Shown: piece after piece, positions 9,539 to 18,359 of the stretch
Position numbering within the stretch: the stretch's first letter is position 1
How the letters are laid out: the number at the start of each line of letters is the position of its first letter
Assembly (NCBI RefSeq): GCF_030285925.1
Contig: NZ_CP127251.1
Location: 930,001-994,000, forward strand
Source: Devosia sp. YIM 151766
GTDB lineage: Bacteria; Pseudomonadota; Alphaproteobacteria; Rhizobiales; Devosiaceae
Reading direction: 5' to 3'
Length of the DNA: 64,000 nucleotides
Program-made: the position numbers and the translations under genes
The notes under the pieces: generated by a model
The model's database searches: none
What the model was told of the DNA's origin: nothing
Seen by the model: only the letters and a program-made list of their open reading frames with translations

Positions 9539-9982
9539 CTAGACCGACATATCCATAATGAATTTTACCCCCGGTAGCGCTCGCCCGAAACGCTAGCAGG
9601 CCGGGATGGTGCTGACAAGAACAAAAAGGGAACTTTTATTGCCCTCTCCCCGGATCGTCACCCTAACGAAGAGCCCTCGCGTCGAGCGCGAGGGTGACGA
9701 GCGGCGGTTGTGGCACCTCGTTCGTCACCGCGTCATTCCCGCGAACGCGGGAAACCCTGTTAAATGGAGGCCCCCGCCTTCGCGGGGGTGACACCGGGAA
9801 CCATGCGGCAATAGCGTGCAGAATGGACAAGGCCCGTCCAGCAAGCCCCCCGGATCGTCACCCTCGCGCCTGACGCGAGGGCTCTTGCGGCGGCCCTCCA
9901 TAAACACAGACCCCTCGCGTCGAGCGCGAGGGTGACGAGTGAGGTTTTGGCAACAACGGAACCCGCTGTTCACAAGCCCCCG
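9539..9982. repeat. radA-alr gap (444 bp) with type A and B palindromic repeats
   Basis: No gene is seen. Repeats in order: type A hairpin at 9674-9694 (arms CCCTCGCG/CGCGAGGG), a complete type B element at about 9731-9794, an inverted type A at about 9857-9885, and a direct type A at about 9911-9940. The A-B-A(inverted)-A order resembles the 3663-4259 cluster. The gap also has to carry the radA promoter, close to 9540-9600. Confidence 0.85.
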
Positions 9983-11110
9983 CTAATCCGGCAAATGCCC
10001 ATCGCCGATATAATTGCGGCTATAGCGGCCCTTGAGGCTGGTCAGCAATTCATAGCCGATCGTGCCCGCCGCTTCGGCCTGCTCGTCCACGTCGACATTC
10101 GGTCCCAGCACTTCGGCGCCCTCGCCGGGGCTGGGCAGGTCGGAGCCGAGTTCGGTGATGTCGACGATGGTCAGGTCCATCGAGATCCGGCCGATCACCG
10201 GGCAGAGCTTGCCGCGAATGAACACCTTGCCGCCGGGGCGCTGATTGGTGCCCGACAGCGAGCGGAAAAAGCCATCGGCATAGCCATGGCCGAGCACGGC
10301 CAGCTTCGAATTGCGATTGAGCGTATAGGTGGCGCCATAGCCCACGCTTTCGCCGGTCCGCCCCTCGGTCACCTGCAGGATGGGTACATGCAGCGTCACC
10401 ACCGGCTGCATCGGGTTCCTGCGGCCATTGACGGCCCGTCCGCCATACAGCGCGATGCCCGGACGCACCATCTGGAAATGATAGTCGCGGCCCGTCATCA
10501 AACCGGCGGAATTGGCCAGCGATGCCGGAATGCCCGGAAATTGCGCCGTGACCGAGCCGAACAGCGCCAATTGCGTGCGGTTCTTCTCGTGGTTCGGCGT
10601 GTCGGCGCAGGCCAGGTGGCTCATGATCATCTGCGGCGCGAAACCCAGCTTCTCGATCCGCTCGCGCACCGGGGCGGCCTCGTTCAGCCGGAAGCCCAGC
10701 CGGTTGATGCCGGTGTCGAAATGGAAGGCGGCCGGATAGGCCTCGTTGCGCTCGACGCATTTATTGAGCCATTCCTCCAGCATGCCCATGGAGGACAGCA
10801 CCGGCATCAGGTTCTGCCGGATATAGAGATTGGCCGCGCCGGGATAGAGCCCGTAAAGAATGAAGATATGCGCATCCGGCACGGCGGCGCGCACGGCCAT
10901 GCCTTCGTCCGGCGTGGCCACGAAGAAGAACCGGGCGCCGGCGGCGTGCAGCGCCTTGCTGGCCATGTCGATGCCGGTGCCATAGGCATCGGCCTTGACC
11001 ACGGCGGCCGTCAGCGCGCCGGCGCTCACCTTGTCCAGGGCGCGCCAGTTACGGGCCAGGGCCCCCAAATCGATGCTCAATTGGCCGCCAAGGCCGGATG
11101 TCAGCGTCAT
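9983..11110 (-). CDS. alr: Alanine racemase
   Basis: PLP enzyme interconverting L- and D-alanine for peptidoglycan synthesis. In the 375-residue protein the PLP-binding lysine is K39 in VVKADAYGTG. The second catalytic base tyrosine lies in the SVGYGATYT segment, and the C-terminal beta domain carries the GRISMDL motif. The gene starts 2 bp after dnaB, so dnaB and alr are co-transcribed on the minus strand. Whether a separate catabolic racemase exists cannot be judged here. Confidence 0.95.
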   Translation of the reverse strand: MTLTSGLGGQLSIDLGALARNWRALDKVSAGALTAAVVKADAYGTGIDMASKALHAAGARFFFVATPDEGMAVRAAVPDAHIFILYGLYPGAANLYIRQNLMPVLSSMGMLEEWLNKCVERNEAYPAAFHFDTGINRLGFRLNEAAPVRERIEKLGFAPQMIMSHLACADTPNHEKNRTQLALFGSVTAQFPGIPASLANSAGLMTGRDYHFQMVRPGIALYGGRAVNGRRNPMQPVVTLHVPILQVTEGRTGESVGYGATYTLNRNSKLAVLGHGYADGFFRSLSGTNQRPGGKVFIRGKLCPVIGRISMDLTIVDITELGSDLPSPGEGAEVLGPNVDVDEQAEAAGTIGYELLTSLKGRYSRNYIGDGHLPD

Positions 11111-11112
11111 GC

Positions 11113-12597
11113 CTATTCCATGCGTTCGGGCAGATAGTCTGCCCGAGCAAGGTTACCAAAGCGGGTAAATTGCGCCTCGAAGCTCAATTGCACGGTGCCG
11201 GTGGGGCCGTGGCGCTGCTTGGCGATGATGACTTCCGCCTTGCCATGCACCTTTTCCATTTCTCCCTGCCAGGCCAGATGTTCGGGCGTGCCCTCCTTGG
11301 GCTCCTTGTTCTTGAGATAATATTCTTCGCGGTACACGAACAGCACCACGTCGGCGTCCTGCTCGATAGAGCCCGATTCGCGCAAGTCCGCCAATTGCGG
11401 GTGCTTGTCGTCGCGCGCTTCCACCTGGCGCGAGAGCTGGCTGAGCGCGATGATCGGCACTTCCAGCTCCTTGGCCAGGGCCTTGAGCGTGGTGGTGATT
11501 TCGGTCAGTTCCTGCACGCGGTTCTGGCTCGATGCCTTGGTCGAGCCGGACAGCAATTGCAGATAGTCGACGATCAAGAGGTCCAGTCCCTTCTGCCGCT
11601 TCAGCCGCCGGGCGCGGGCGGCGAGCTGCGCCACCGAAATGCCGCCGGTATCGTCGATATAGAGCGGCACCTTGCTCATCATATTGGACACGTCGACCAG
11701 CTTGGCGAACTGGTTGTCGTGGATGCGGCCGCGCCGAATGTCGGAGGAGGAGATTTCCGCCTGCTCGGCCAGGACACGGGTGGCCAGCTGCTCGGAACTC
11801 ATTTCCAGGCTGAAAAAGCCGACCTGGCCGCCATTGGCGGTCTTGATATGGCCGTCCGGTTCCACTTCGCCCCGCCAGGCCTTGGCGACGTTGAAGGCGA
11901 TATTGGTGACCAGCGAGGTCTTGCCCATGGCCGGGCGGCCAGCCAGGATGATCAGGTCGCTGCGCTGCAGGCCGCCCATCTGCCGGTCGAGATCGTGCAG
12001 GTCGGTGGCGATGCCGGAAAGGCCGCCATCGCGCTGGAAGGCTTCGCCCGCCATCTGGATCGAGGCGCTGAGCGCGGTGCCGAAATTCTGGAAGCCGCCG
12101 TCATAGCGGCCCTTTTCGGCCAGTTGGAACAGTTCGCCCTCGACCTTCTCGATCTGCTTGACCGGGGTCATCTCGACGTCGGAATCGTAAGCCACGCCGA
12201 CCATTTCCTCGCCCACCTGGATCAGGTTGCGGCGAATGGCCAGGTCATAGATCGCCTGCCCGTAATCAGCGGCGTTGAGCACCGTGGTCGCTTCCGCCGC
12301 CAGCCGCGACAGATATTGCATCATGGTGATGTCGGGCAGCAGCTGGTCGGGCAGGTGGGTCTTGAGCGTCGCCGGTTCCGCCGCCTTGCCGGCGCGGATG
12401 ATCTTGCCGGCCAGCTCGTAGATTTCCCGGTGGATCGGCTCGTAGAAATGCTCGGGCAGCAGGAAATCGGCGACGCGATAGAAGGCGTCGTTATTGATCA
12501 GGATGGCGCCCAGCAGTGCCTGCTCCACGTCCACATTATGCGGCGCGACGCGAAAGGTCTTGTCTTCGGCGGGGTGGAGGCGTGCAATCTCGGCCAT
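11113..12597 (-). CDS. dnaB: Replicative DNA helicase DnaB
   Basis: Hexameric 5'-3' helicase of the replisome, 494 residues. The N-terminal DnaB collar domain (about residues 20-120) contains the NVDVEQALLGAIL signature. A linker leads to the RecA-like ATPase domain with Walker A GRPAMGKTS at residues 220-228, Walker B in LDLLIVDYLQLL, and the arginine-finger region near the C-terminus (KQRHGPTG). No intein insertion is visible. It is the first gene of dnaB-alr and lies downstream of the ribosomal rplI gene on the same strand. Confidence 0.97.
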   Translation of the reverse strand: MAEIARLHPAEDKTFRVAPHNVDVEQALLGAILINNDAFYRVADFLLPEHFYEPIHREIYELAGKIIRAGKAAEPATLKTHLPDQLLPDITMMQYLSRLAAEATTVLNAADYGQAIYDLAIRRNLIQVGEEMVGVAYDSDVEMTPVKQIEKVEGELFQLAEKGRYDGGFQNFGTALSASIQMAGEAFQRDGGLSGIATDLHDLDRQMGGLQRSDLIILAGRPAMGKTSLVTNIAFNVAKAWRGEVEPDGHIKTANGGQVGFFSLEMSSEQLATRVLAEQAEISSSDIRRGRIHDNQFAKLVDVSNMMSKVPLYIDDTGGISVAQLAARARRLKRQKGLDLLIVDYLQLLSGSTKASSQNRVQELTEITTTLKALAKELEVPIIALSQLSRQVEARDDKHPQLADLRESGSIEQDADVVLFVYREEYYLKNKEPKEGTPEHLAWQGEMEKVHGKAEVIIAKQRHGPTGTVQLSFEAQFTRFGNLARADYLPERME

Positions 12598-12786
12598 GAT
12601 GGTCTCGGTGAGGCGTTAACCTTTCTTAACCACGCGACTCGCGCGTGTGTCTTGGTCTAAGGAGGGCAGGGTTAACGTTGTCCTGACCGCCCCTGTGAAC
12701 ATTGTGGAGAACGGGGAAAGCCGAAATCCCCCATTGCACGACAACGGGGCCTAAAAATGGCGAATCGGCATCGTGGTCCCGCAACG

Positions 12787-12817
12787 GAAAAGGGGCCGGC
12801 ATTGCCGACCCCTTCCA
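12787..12817 (-). terminator. Rho-independent terminator after rplI
   Basis: Read on the minus strand, a stem AAGGGGTCGGCA / TGCCGGCCCCTT (one U-G wobble, very short loop) is followed by a short T run, TTTTCC. It lies about 25 bp past the rplI stop and ahead of the dnaB promoter region (12,598-12,780). The U-G pair works only in the minus-strand RNA, which supports this orientation. Confidence 0.7.
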
Positions 12818-12840
12818 GAACATTTGCGGATGATTGCCGA

Positions 12841-13407
12841 CTATTCCTCGAAGCGGTCCTCGGCGGCCGCTTCGGCCTGGCCGGCGGCGAAATCGCCTTC
12901 TTCGTCGACCTCGAATGTGTGCACGGTCACGTCTTCGCCCTCAGCCTGGCGCTGGGCTTCGTCGTCCGAACGGGCGACGTTGACGGTGATCGAGACTTCC
13001 ACTTCCGGGTGCAGGGCCAGGGCGATATTATGCACGCCGACCGACTTGATCGGATCGGGCAGTTCCACCTGGTTGCGCTGGACGATGAAGCCGTCATTGG
13101 CCAGGGCTTCGACGATGTCGCGGGCGGCGACCGAACCGTAGAGCTGGCCGGTTTCGCCAGCCTGGCGGATGATGATCACCGAGGCGCCGTTGAGACCTTC
13201 GGCAATGCCGGCGGCGGCATTGCGGCGCTCTTCGTTGCGCTGTTCGATATGGGCGCGCTCGGATTCGAACCGCTTGCGATTGGCTTCGGTGGCGCGCAGC
13301 GCCTTGCCCTGGGGCAGGAGGAAGTTACGGGCGTAACCGTCCTTGACGTTGACTTCGTCGCCGATCGTGCCGGTGCGGCCGATGCGCTCGAGCAGAATGA
13401 CTTTCAT
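12841..13407 (-). CDS. rplI: 50S ribosomal protein L9
   Basis: Protein of 188 residues with the L9 N-terminal RNA-binding domain ([37 protein letters not shown] pattern, residues 1-37), a long connecting helix rich in Glu/Arg, and the C-terminal L9 domain ([16 protein letters not shown]). A 40-residue acidic Ala/Glu tail extends beyond the usual 150 residues, as is common in alphaproteobacteria. Last gene of the rpsF-rpsR-rplI operon. Confidence 0.96.
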   Translation of the reverse strand: MKVILLERIGRTGTIGDEVNVKDGYARNFLLPQGKALRATEANRKRFESERAHIEQRNEERRNAAAGIAEGLNGASVIIIRQAGETGQLYGSVAARDIVEALANDGFIVQRNQVELPDPIKSVGVHNIALALHPEVEVSITVNVARSDDEAQRQAEGEDVTVHTFEVDEEGDFAAGQAEAAAEDRFEE

Positions 13408-13494
13408 GGGGATATCCTTGTGGCTGTCCCGTCCTTGCGACGGTTAGGAGCCGCGGACCATCCGCGACCCCAACAAATCCGGTAGGGCAGGGCC

Positions 13495-13749
13495 TTACTG
13501 GACGGCGTAGGGCATCAGGCCGATGAAGCGGGCGCGCTTGATGGCGCGGGCCAGTTCACGCTGCTTCTTGGCCGAAACGGCGGTGATGCGGCTCGGCACG
13601 ATCTTGCCGCGCTCCGAGACGTAGCGGCTCAGCAGGCGCACGTCCTTGTAGTCGATCTTGGGCGCGCCCTCGCCCGAGAACGGGCAGGTCTTGCGGCGAC
13701 GCTGGAACGGGCGACGGGCCTGGGAAGTGGTAAGGTCTTTGATAGCCAT
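13495..13749 (-). CDS. rpsR: 30S ribosomal protein S18
   Basis: Basic protein of 84 residues with the S18 signature [22 protein letters not shown] and a [12 protein letters not shown]-terminus. It binds 16S rRNA as a heterodimer with S6, whose gene lies 18 bp upstream. A single cysteine near residue 23 (CPFSG) is present; this is not a full zinc site. Confidence 0.97.
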   Translation of the reverse strand: MAIKDLTTSQARRPFQRRRKTCPFSGEGAPKIDYKDVRLLSRYVSERGKIVPSRITAVSAKKQRELARAIKRARFIGLMPYAVQ

Positions 13750-13767
13750 GGCTTTTCGTTCCTTTAA

Positions 13768-14166
13768 TTAGAAGCGGCGGGGGCGACGGTCGCCGGAGAA
13801 ACCGCCACGGTCGCCGCCCGGGCGGCCGTCGCGGTCGTCGCGATCGCGCTTCTGCATCATGGCCGAGGGGCCTTCTTCCAGCTCGTCCACGCGCACGGTC
13901 ATGAAGCGCAGGATGTCTTCATTGATGCGCATCTGGCGCTCCATCTCGGCCACGGCGGCTGCCGGCGCTTCGATGTTGAGCAGGGTGTAATGCGCCTTGC
14001 GGTTCTTGCGGATGCGGTAGGAGAGACCCTTGAGGCCCCAATATTCGTTCTTGGTCACCTTGCCGCCGCCCTGGCCGAGCACGTCGGTCAGCTGGGTGGT
14101 CAGTTCCTCGACCTGCTGCTGGGACACGTCCTGGCGAGCGAGATAGATATGTTCGTAAAGGGCCAT
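13768..14166 (-). CDS. rpsF: 30S ribosomal protein S6
   Basis: Protein of 132 residues beginning [15 protein letters not shown], with the S6 ferredoxin-like fold and the motif [19 protein letters not shown]. The C-terminal 35 residues form an Arg/Gly/Asp-rich tail typical of alphaproteobacterial S6. It leads the rpsF-rpsR-rplI operon. A good purine-rich ribosome-binding site (GAAAGGAAG) precedes the start. The mRNA leader is unusually long (about 170 nt). Confidence 0.96.
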   Translation of the reverse strand: MALYEHIYLARQDVSQQQVEELTTQLTDVLGQGGGKVTKNEYWGLKGLSYRIRKNRKAHYTLLNIEAPAAAVAEMERQMRINEDILRFMTVRVDELEEGPSAMMQKRDRDDRDGRPGGDRGGFSGDRRPRRF

Positions 14167-14481
14167 TGCTGCGCCTTCCTTTCGATTTCGATACGCAATG
14201 TCTGGCGCGGAGCCCCTTCGAAGCCCGGAAAGGCGTCAAAGCAGTCTTGCAAAGAGCGGGAACACGGGAGGCCGGACAAAAAATGCCCTATCTGCAATGC
14301 ACAGACCCTCCGTTCAGCCCCCGGCCAAACGAATTGCTGGCGGCGCTATAGGGGAAAAAGGGGGAGAAGGCAAGCGGCCGGGGCGCCGCGCCTTGACTCT
14401 GCCGCACACTCCCGGCAAAGCGCGCCGCAACTGGACAGCCCCGTCGCGGGTTGTCACATTGCTTTGCAAGAGAGGGCCGAT
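14167..14481. other. Divergent rpsF / fabD intergenic region
   Basis: A 315-bp region without a gene between divergent rpsF and fabD. It contains the proposed rpsF promoter at 14,345-14,373 and the long rpsF leader. In the leader, GGCCGG right at its 5' end can pair with CCGGCC about 60 nt later (plus-strand positions 14,331-14,336 and 14,270-14,275), enclosing a small hairpin TCTG/CAGA. This could be a control element, but I cannot match it to a named RNA family. No clear fabD promoter is seen. Confidence 0.5.
14345..14373 (-). promoter_or_regulatory. Probable sigma70-type promoter of rpsF-rpsR-rplI
   Basis: On the minus strand, TTGCCT (14,373-14,368) is separated by 17 bp from TATAGC (14,350-14,345). 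The predicted RNA start near 14,338 leaves a leader of about 170 nt before the rpsF ATG. The match to the housekeeping consensus is good, but no experimental evidence is available. Confidence 0.55.
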
Positions 14482-15432
14482 ATGTCCAGCACCGCATTTA
14501 CTTTTCCGGGCCAGGGCAGCCAGGCCGTCGGCATGGGCAAGGACCTGGCCGATGCCTATCCCGAGGCGCGCGTCGTGTTCGCCGAGGTGGACGAGGCGCT
14601 GGGGCAGAAGCTTTCCACCCTCATGTTCGAGGGCCCCGAGGACGACCTGCGCCTCACCGAGAATGCCCAGCCGGCCCTGATGGCCGCGAGCATGGCGGTC
14701 ATGCGGGTGCTGGAGGCCAGGGGCGTCCATCTCCAGGATCGCGCCGCCTATGTCGCCGGCCATTCGCTGGGCGAATATTCCGCGCTTTGCGCCGCCGGCA
14801 CCTTCTCGCTCGCCGATGCGGCCCGCCTGCTGCGCATTCGCGGCCAGGCCATGCAGAAGGCCGTGCCGGTCGGTCACGGCGCCATGGCCGCCTTGCTCGG
14901 CCTCGATCTCGACACCGCCAGGGCCGTCGCCGCCGAAGCCGGGCAGGGCGAGGTCTGCGACATCGCCAATGACAACGCCCCCGGCCAGGTCGTCGTTTCC
15001 GGCGCCACCGCCGCCATCGAGCGCGCCGTCGAAATCGCCAAGGGCAAGGGCGCCAGGCGCGCGCTGCTGCTGCCGGTCAGCGCGCCGTTCCATTGCTCGC
15101 TGATGCAACCCGCCGCCGACGCCATGGCCGCCGCGCTCGCCGAAGTCGACATGCAGGCGCCCGTCGTCCCCTTGGTTGCCAACGTTCTCGCCGCGCCCAT
15201 TTCCGACCCGGCCGAAATCCGCCAGCGCCTCGTCGAGCAGGTCACCGGAATCGTGCGCTGGACCGAAAGCGTCACCTGGCTCACCACGGCCGGCGGCGTC
15301 GCCAATCTGGTTGAACTCGGCACCGGCAAGGTGCTGACCGGACTCGCAAAACGCATTGCGGCGGATGCCTCGGCCCGGGCGGTGAACAGCCCCGCCGATG
15401 TCGACGCCTTCATCGCTGAGCTTGGCGCCTGA
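14482..15432 (+). CDS. fabD: Malonyl-CoA:ACP transacylase FabD
   Basis: Transfers malonyl from CoA to the acyl carrier protein, supplying chain-extension units for fatty-acid synthesis. The 316-residue protein has the FPGQGSQ N-terminal motif, the nucleophile Ser95 in GHSLGEYSA, and the conserved histidine in SAPFHCSLM. The ATG at 14,482 gives the canonical start MSSTAFTFPGQGSQ; the reading frame is open further upstream to 13,990, but that portion overlaps divergent rpsF. First gene of fabD-fabG-acpP-fabF. Confidence 0.95.
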   Translation: MSSTAFTFPGQGSQAVGMGKDLADAYPEARVVFAEVDEALGQKLSTLMFEGPEDDLRLTENAQPALMAASMAVMRVLEARGVHLQDRAAYVAGHSLGEYSALCAAGTFSLADAARLLRIRGQAMQKAVPVGHGAMAALLGLDLDTARAVAAEAGQGEVCDIANDNAPGQVVVSGATAAIERAVEIAKGKGARRALLLPVSAPFHCSLMQPAADAMAAALAEVDMQAPVVPLVANVLAAPISDPAEIRQRLVEQVTGIVRWTESVTWLTTAGGVANLVELGTGKVLTGLAKRIAADASARAVNSPADVDAFIAELGA

Positions 15433-15480
15433 TTCATTTCCTGAAGCGCCTGATTCAATTTCTCTCGCAAGAGGCCCTAA

Positions 15481-16218
15481 ATGTTTGATCTCACTGGAAA
15501 ACGCGCTCTTGTCACCGGCGCCAGCGGCGGTATTGGCCGCGAAATCGCCAAGGCCCTGGCCGCCGCCGGCGCCAGCGTCGCCCTCTCCGGCACCCGCCTC
15601 GGCGCGCTGGAAGATACCGCCAAGGAAATCGGCAAGGATTGCCCGATTCTGCCGGCCAACCTTTCCAGGCTCGATGAAGTCGACAAGCTCGTGCCCGCCG
15701 CCGAAGCGGCTCTGGGCGGCCTCGATATTCTCGTCAACAATGCCGGCATGACCCGCGACAATCTCTTCATGCGCATGAAGGACGAGGAATGGGACGAGGT
15801 GCTGGCCGTCAATCTCACCGCTGCCTTCCATCTCAATCGCGCCGTGCTGCGCGGGATGATGAAGCAGCGCTGGGGCCGCATCATCGGCATTTCCTCGGTG
15901 GTCGGGGTCATGGGCAATCCGGGGCAGGGCAATTACGCCGCCTCCAAGGCCGGCCTGATCGGCATGAACAAGGCGCTGGCCTATGAAGTGGCCAGCCGCA
16001 ACATCACCGTCAATTCCATCGCCCCCGGCTTCATCGCCTCGGCCATGACCGACGAGCTCAACGACAAGCAGCGCGAAACCATTCTGTCCACCGTCCCGGC
16101 GGGCCGCCTGGGCACCGCCCCCGAAGTCGCCGCCTGCGCCGTCTTCCTCGCCAGCGACGGCGCCGCCTACATCACCGGCCACACCCTCAACGTCAACGGC
16201 GGCATGGCGATGATTTGA
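15481..16218 (+). CDS. fabG: 3-oxoacyl-ACP reductase FabG
   Basis: NADPH-dependent reductase of fatty-acid elongation, 245 residues, SDR family. Cofactor motif TGASGGIG at residues 12-19; NNAG at 86-89; catalytic Ser139, Tyr152 and Lys156 (YAASK). The C-terminal ITGHTLNVNGGMAM pattern is typical of true FabG. The 48-bp gap after fabD contains a small direct repeat (GCGCCTGATTCA at about 15,427 and 15,446). It sits between fabD and acpP as in most bacteria. Confidence 0.95.
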   Translation: MFDLTGKRALVTGASGGIGREIAKALAAAGASVALSGTRLGALEDTAKEIGKDCPILPANLSRLDEVDKLVPAAEAALGGLDILVNNAGMTRDNLFMRMKDEEWDEVLAVNLTAAFHLNRAVLRGMMKQRWGRIIGISSVVGVMGNPGQGNYAASKAGLIGMNKALAYEVASRNITVNSIAPGFIASAMTDELNDKQRETILSTVPAGRLGTAPEVAACAVFLASDGAAYITGHTLNVNGGMAMI

Positions 16219-16246
16219 GGCGAGAAGGCCATTCGCAGCCCGGTGT

Positions 16247-16380
16247 TATAGACCTCGTCCCTCGACGGGCTCAGGATGAGGTCTATAAGAGATGGTGTCT
16301 TCCCGTGGCCAAGCCCCTCCCGTCGCACCGCCTCTCCTAGACCTCATGGTGAGCCTGTCGAACCACGAGGTCGCGGCCAC
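16247..16380. repeat. Two type D dispersed repeats
   Basis: Imperfect palindromes with ends GACCTC and GAGGTC and a core related to GAGCCTGTCGAA; the first copy is in the opposite orientation to the second. Related copies occur at 8,090-8,123, 27,913-28,021 and 37,371-37,404. The sequences are non-coding and always intergenic in this window. Confidence 0.8.
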
Positions 16381-16567
16381 CTCGCTCTCCGCCACAGCCC
16401 CGCCCTCGCCCCGAAATCACCCCGCAAGGCCGCGAATTTCGCGTTTCCGCGAGCCTCCAACCCCATTCATTCCGGTCAAAACCCTTGGAAACCGGGCAAA
16501 ACGCGGTTGGCTATTTGCGATTAGATGTGTTACCTCGCGCCGCGTTTACCCTTGCGGGTCTGCTTGC

Positions 16568-16639
16568 AGGCGTCCTTTAGGACGCCTACACTGCCGCCCA
16601 GCAAGCCAACAGTGCTTGAAGAATTGGCTCGTCGCCAAT
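16568..16639 (+). promoter_or_regulatory. Twin hairpins in the acpP leader
   Basis: An 8-bp perfect stem with a 4-nt loop (16,568-16,587) is followed 35 bp later by a 6-bp perfect stem with a 5-nt loop (16,623-16,639), 44 bp before the acpP start. Neither has a T run, so the first is not an obvious terminator. They may stabilise the abundant acpP transcript or act as an attenuator; this is inference. Confidence 0.4.
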
Positions 16640-16683
16640 AAGAAGCGAAACGAAACTTCGATTTCTAAAAGGGAAGTCAAATT

Positions 16684-16920
16684 ATGAGCGATGTCGCTGA
16701 TCGGGTCCGCAAGATCGTTGTGGAACACCTCAATGTGGATGCCGAGAAGGTCACCGAAAAGGCCAGCTTCATCGACGATCTGGGCGCTGACTCCCTGGAT
16801 CAGGTCGAGCTGGTTATGGCTTTCGAGGAAGAATTCTCGGTCGAGATTCCCGACGATGCCGCCGAGTCGATCCAGACTTTCGGCGATGCCGTCGCTTTCC
16901 TGACCAAGGCAACCAGCTAA
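16684..16920 (+). CDS. acpP: Acyl carrier protein
   Basis: Small acidic protein of 78 residues that carries growing acyl chains on a 4'-phosphopantetheine arm. The attachment site is Ser37 in the conserved [12 protein letters not shown] motif. Helices II and III are standard for type II fatty-acid ACP. A Shine-Dalgarno-like AAGGGAAG sits just upstream. It is followed by fabF after 22 bp. Confidence 0.97.
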   Translation: MSDVADRVRKIVVEHLNVDAEKVTEKASFIDDLGADSLDQVELVMAFEEEFSVEIPDDAAESIQTFGDAVAFLTKATS

Positions 16921-16942
16921 TAGCTGAGTTAGGCCGCTGACC

Positions 16943-18211
16943 ATGGAATTGCGCCGCGTTGTCGTAACCGGACTGGGGCTTGTCACGCCTCTTGGCTGTG
17001 GTGTTGAGCCGACCTGGACCAACATTCTCGCGGGCAAGAGCGGTGCCAAGCGTATCGACGATTTCGAGATCGACGATATTGCCTGCCAGATCGCCCACCG
17101 CATTCCGCTCGGGGACTATGCCGATGGCAAGTACAATCCCGACGAATGGATGGAGGTGAAGGAGCAGCGCAAGGTCGATCCCTTCATCGTCTATGCCATG
17201 GCGGCAGCCACACAGGCCATTCAGGATGCCGGTGTCGAGCCCAAGACGCCCGAAGACCAGGAGCGCACTGGCGTTCTGATCGGTTCGGGCATCGGCGGCG
17301 TCGGCGGCATCTACGATGCCTCCGTCACCCTGCACGAAAAGGGCCCGCGCCGCATCAGCCCCTTCTTCATTCCGGGACGACTGATCAACCTCGCCTCTGG
17401 CCAGGTCTCGATTCGCTTCGGTCTGAAGGGCCCGAACCATTCCGTGGTTACGGCATGTTCGACCGGCGCCCATGCCATTGGCGATGCCGCCCGCCTCATC
17501 GCCCTTGGCGATGCGGATGTGATGGTGGCCGGTGGCACGGAAAGTTGCGTCAACCGCCTGTCTCTGGCCGGCTTCTCCGCCGCCCGCGCGCTGTCGACCG
17601 GCTTCAACGACAATCCCGTCGCCGCTTCCCGCCCCTATGACAAGGACCGCGATGGTTTCGTCATGGGCGAGGGCGCCGGCATCGTCGTGCTGGAAGACTA
17701 TGAGCGGGCCAAGGCCCGCGGCGCCAAGATTTATGGCGAAGTGATCGGCTATGGCCTTTCGGGCGATGCCTACCACATCACCGCTCCCTCGCCCGATGGC
17801 GATGGCGGTTTCCGCGCCATGAGCGCGGCGATCAAGCGCGCCGGCATTTCGGCCTCCGAGATCGACTATATCAATGCCCACGGCACCTCGACGCCGCTTG
17901 GCGACGAAATCGAGCTGGGCGCGGTGACGCGCGTGCTCGGCGATGCCGCCCCCGGCACCGTGATGAGCTCCACCAAGTCCGCCGTCGGTCACCTCCTGGG
18001 TGCTGCCGGTTCCGTGGAGGCCATTTTCTGCCTGCTGGCCATGCGCGACGGCATCGTGCCGCCCACGCTCAACCTCGACAATCCCTCCGTCGATACCGAG
18101 ATGAACCTGGTGCCGCACAAGGCGATCAAGAAGGATGTCAATGTGGCCCTGTCCAACAGCTTCGGCTTTGGCGGCACCAATGCCACGCTGGTGATGCGCA
18201 AGGTCGACTGA
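16943..18211 (+). CDS. fabF: 3-oxoacyl-ACP synthase II FabF
   Basis: Condensing enzyme for chain elongation and temperature-dependent unsaturated fatty-acid synthesis; 422 residues with the thiolase fold. The Cys-His-His triad is visible as Cys172 (TACSTGAHAIG), His313 (NAHGTSTPLGD) and His350 (KSAVGHLLGAAG), with Lys345 nearby. The C-terminal SNSFGFGGTNATLVM motif is present. A strong terminator follows, which separates the fab cluster from mltG. Confidence 0.97.
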   Translation: MELRRVVVTGLGLVTPLGCGVEPTWTNILAGKSGAKRIDDFEIDDIACQIAHRIPLGDYADGKYNPDEWMEVKEQRKVDPFIVYAMAAATQAIQDAGVEPKTPEDQERTGVLIGSGIGGVGGIYDASVTLHEKGPRRISPFFIPGRLINLASGQVSIRFGLKGPNHSVVTACSTGAHAIGDAARLIALGDADVMVAGGTESCVNRLSLAGFSAARALSTGFNDNPVAASRPYDKDRDGFVMGEGAGIVVLEDYERAKARGAKIYGEVIGYGLSGDAYHITAPSPDGDGGFRAMSAAIKRAGISASEIDYINAHGTSTPLGDEIELGAVTRVLGDAAPGTVMSSTKSAVGHLLGAAGSVEAIFCLLAMRDGIVPPTLNLDNPSVDTEMNLVPHKAIKKDVNVALSNSFGFGGTNATLVMRKVD

Positions 18212-18230
18212 GCCGACCGATGAATTTGAT

Positions 18231-18270
18231 GGGGGCACATCGCGTTAACCGCGATGTGCCCCTTGTCTTT
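18231..18270 (+). terminator. Rho-independent terminator after fabF
   Basis: A perfect 13-bp stem, GGGGCACATCGCG (18,232-18,244) and CGCGATGTGCCCC (18,250-18,262), with loop TTAAC and a following T-rich tail TTGTCTTT. It begins 20 bp after the fabF stop. Confidence 0.88.
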
Positions 18271-18359
18271 ATCGGCGCTTCGCCACAGTTTGGCGCAAAT
18301 ACCATGAAAAACGGCAGCGTCTGCCCGATGCCTGCCTCTTTGCGAGTGAAGCTGAACCG

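Larger units (their letters stand above)
16219..16683. other. fabG-acpP gap (465 bp): type D repeats and acpP leader
   Basis: No gene is supported. Two type D repeat copies lie at about 16,247-16,287 and 16,338-16,380. Nearer acpP are two perfect hairpins: AGGCGTCC/GGACGCCT (16,568-16,587, loop TTTA) and ATTGGC/GCCAAT (16,623-16,639). The region from 16,500 is AT-richer than its surroundings and probably contains an independent acpP promoter. Confidence 0.6.

Noticed and set aside
8039..9577. A 512-codon plus-strand open frame opposite radA
   Set aside because: Antisense shadow of radA; His/Arg/Gln-rich with no motif.
9674..9945. Insertion-sequence remnant
   Set aside because: No transposase fragment, no target-site duplication and only short palindromes; REP-like elements fit better.
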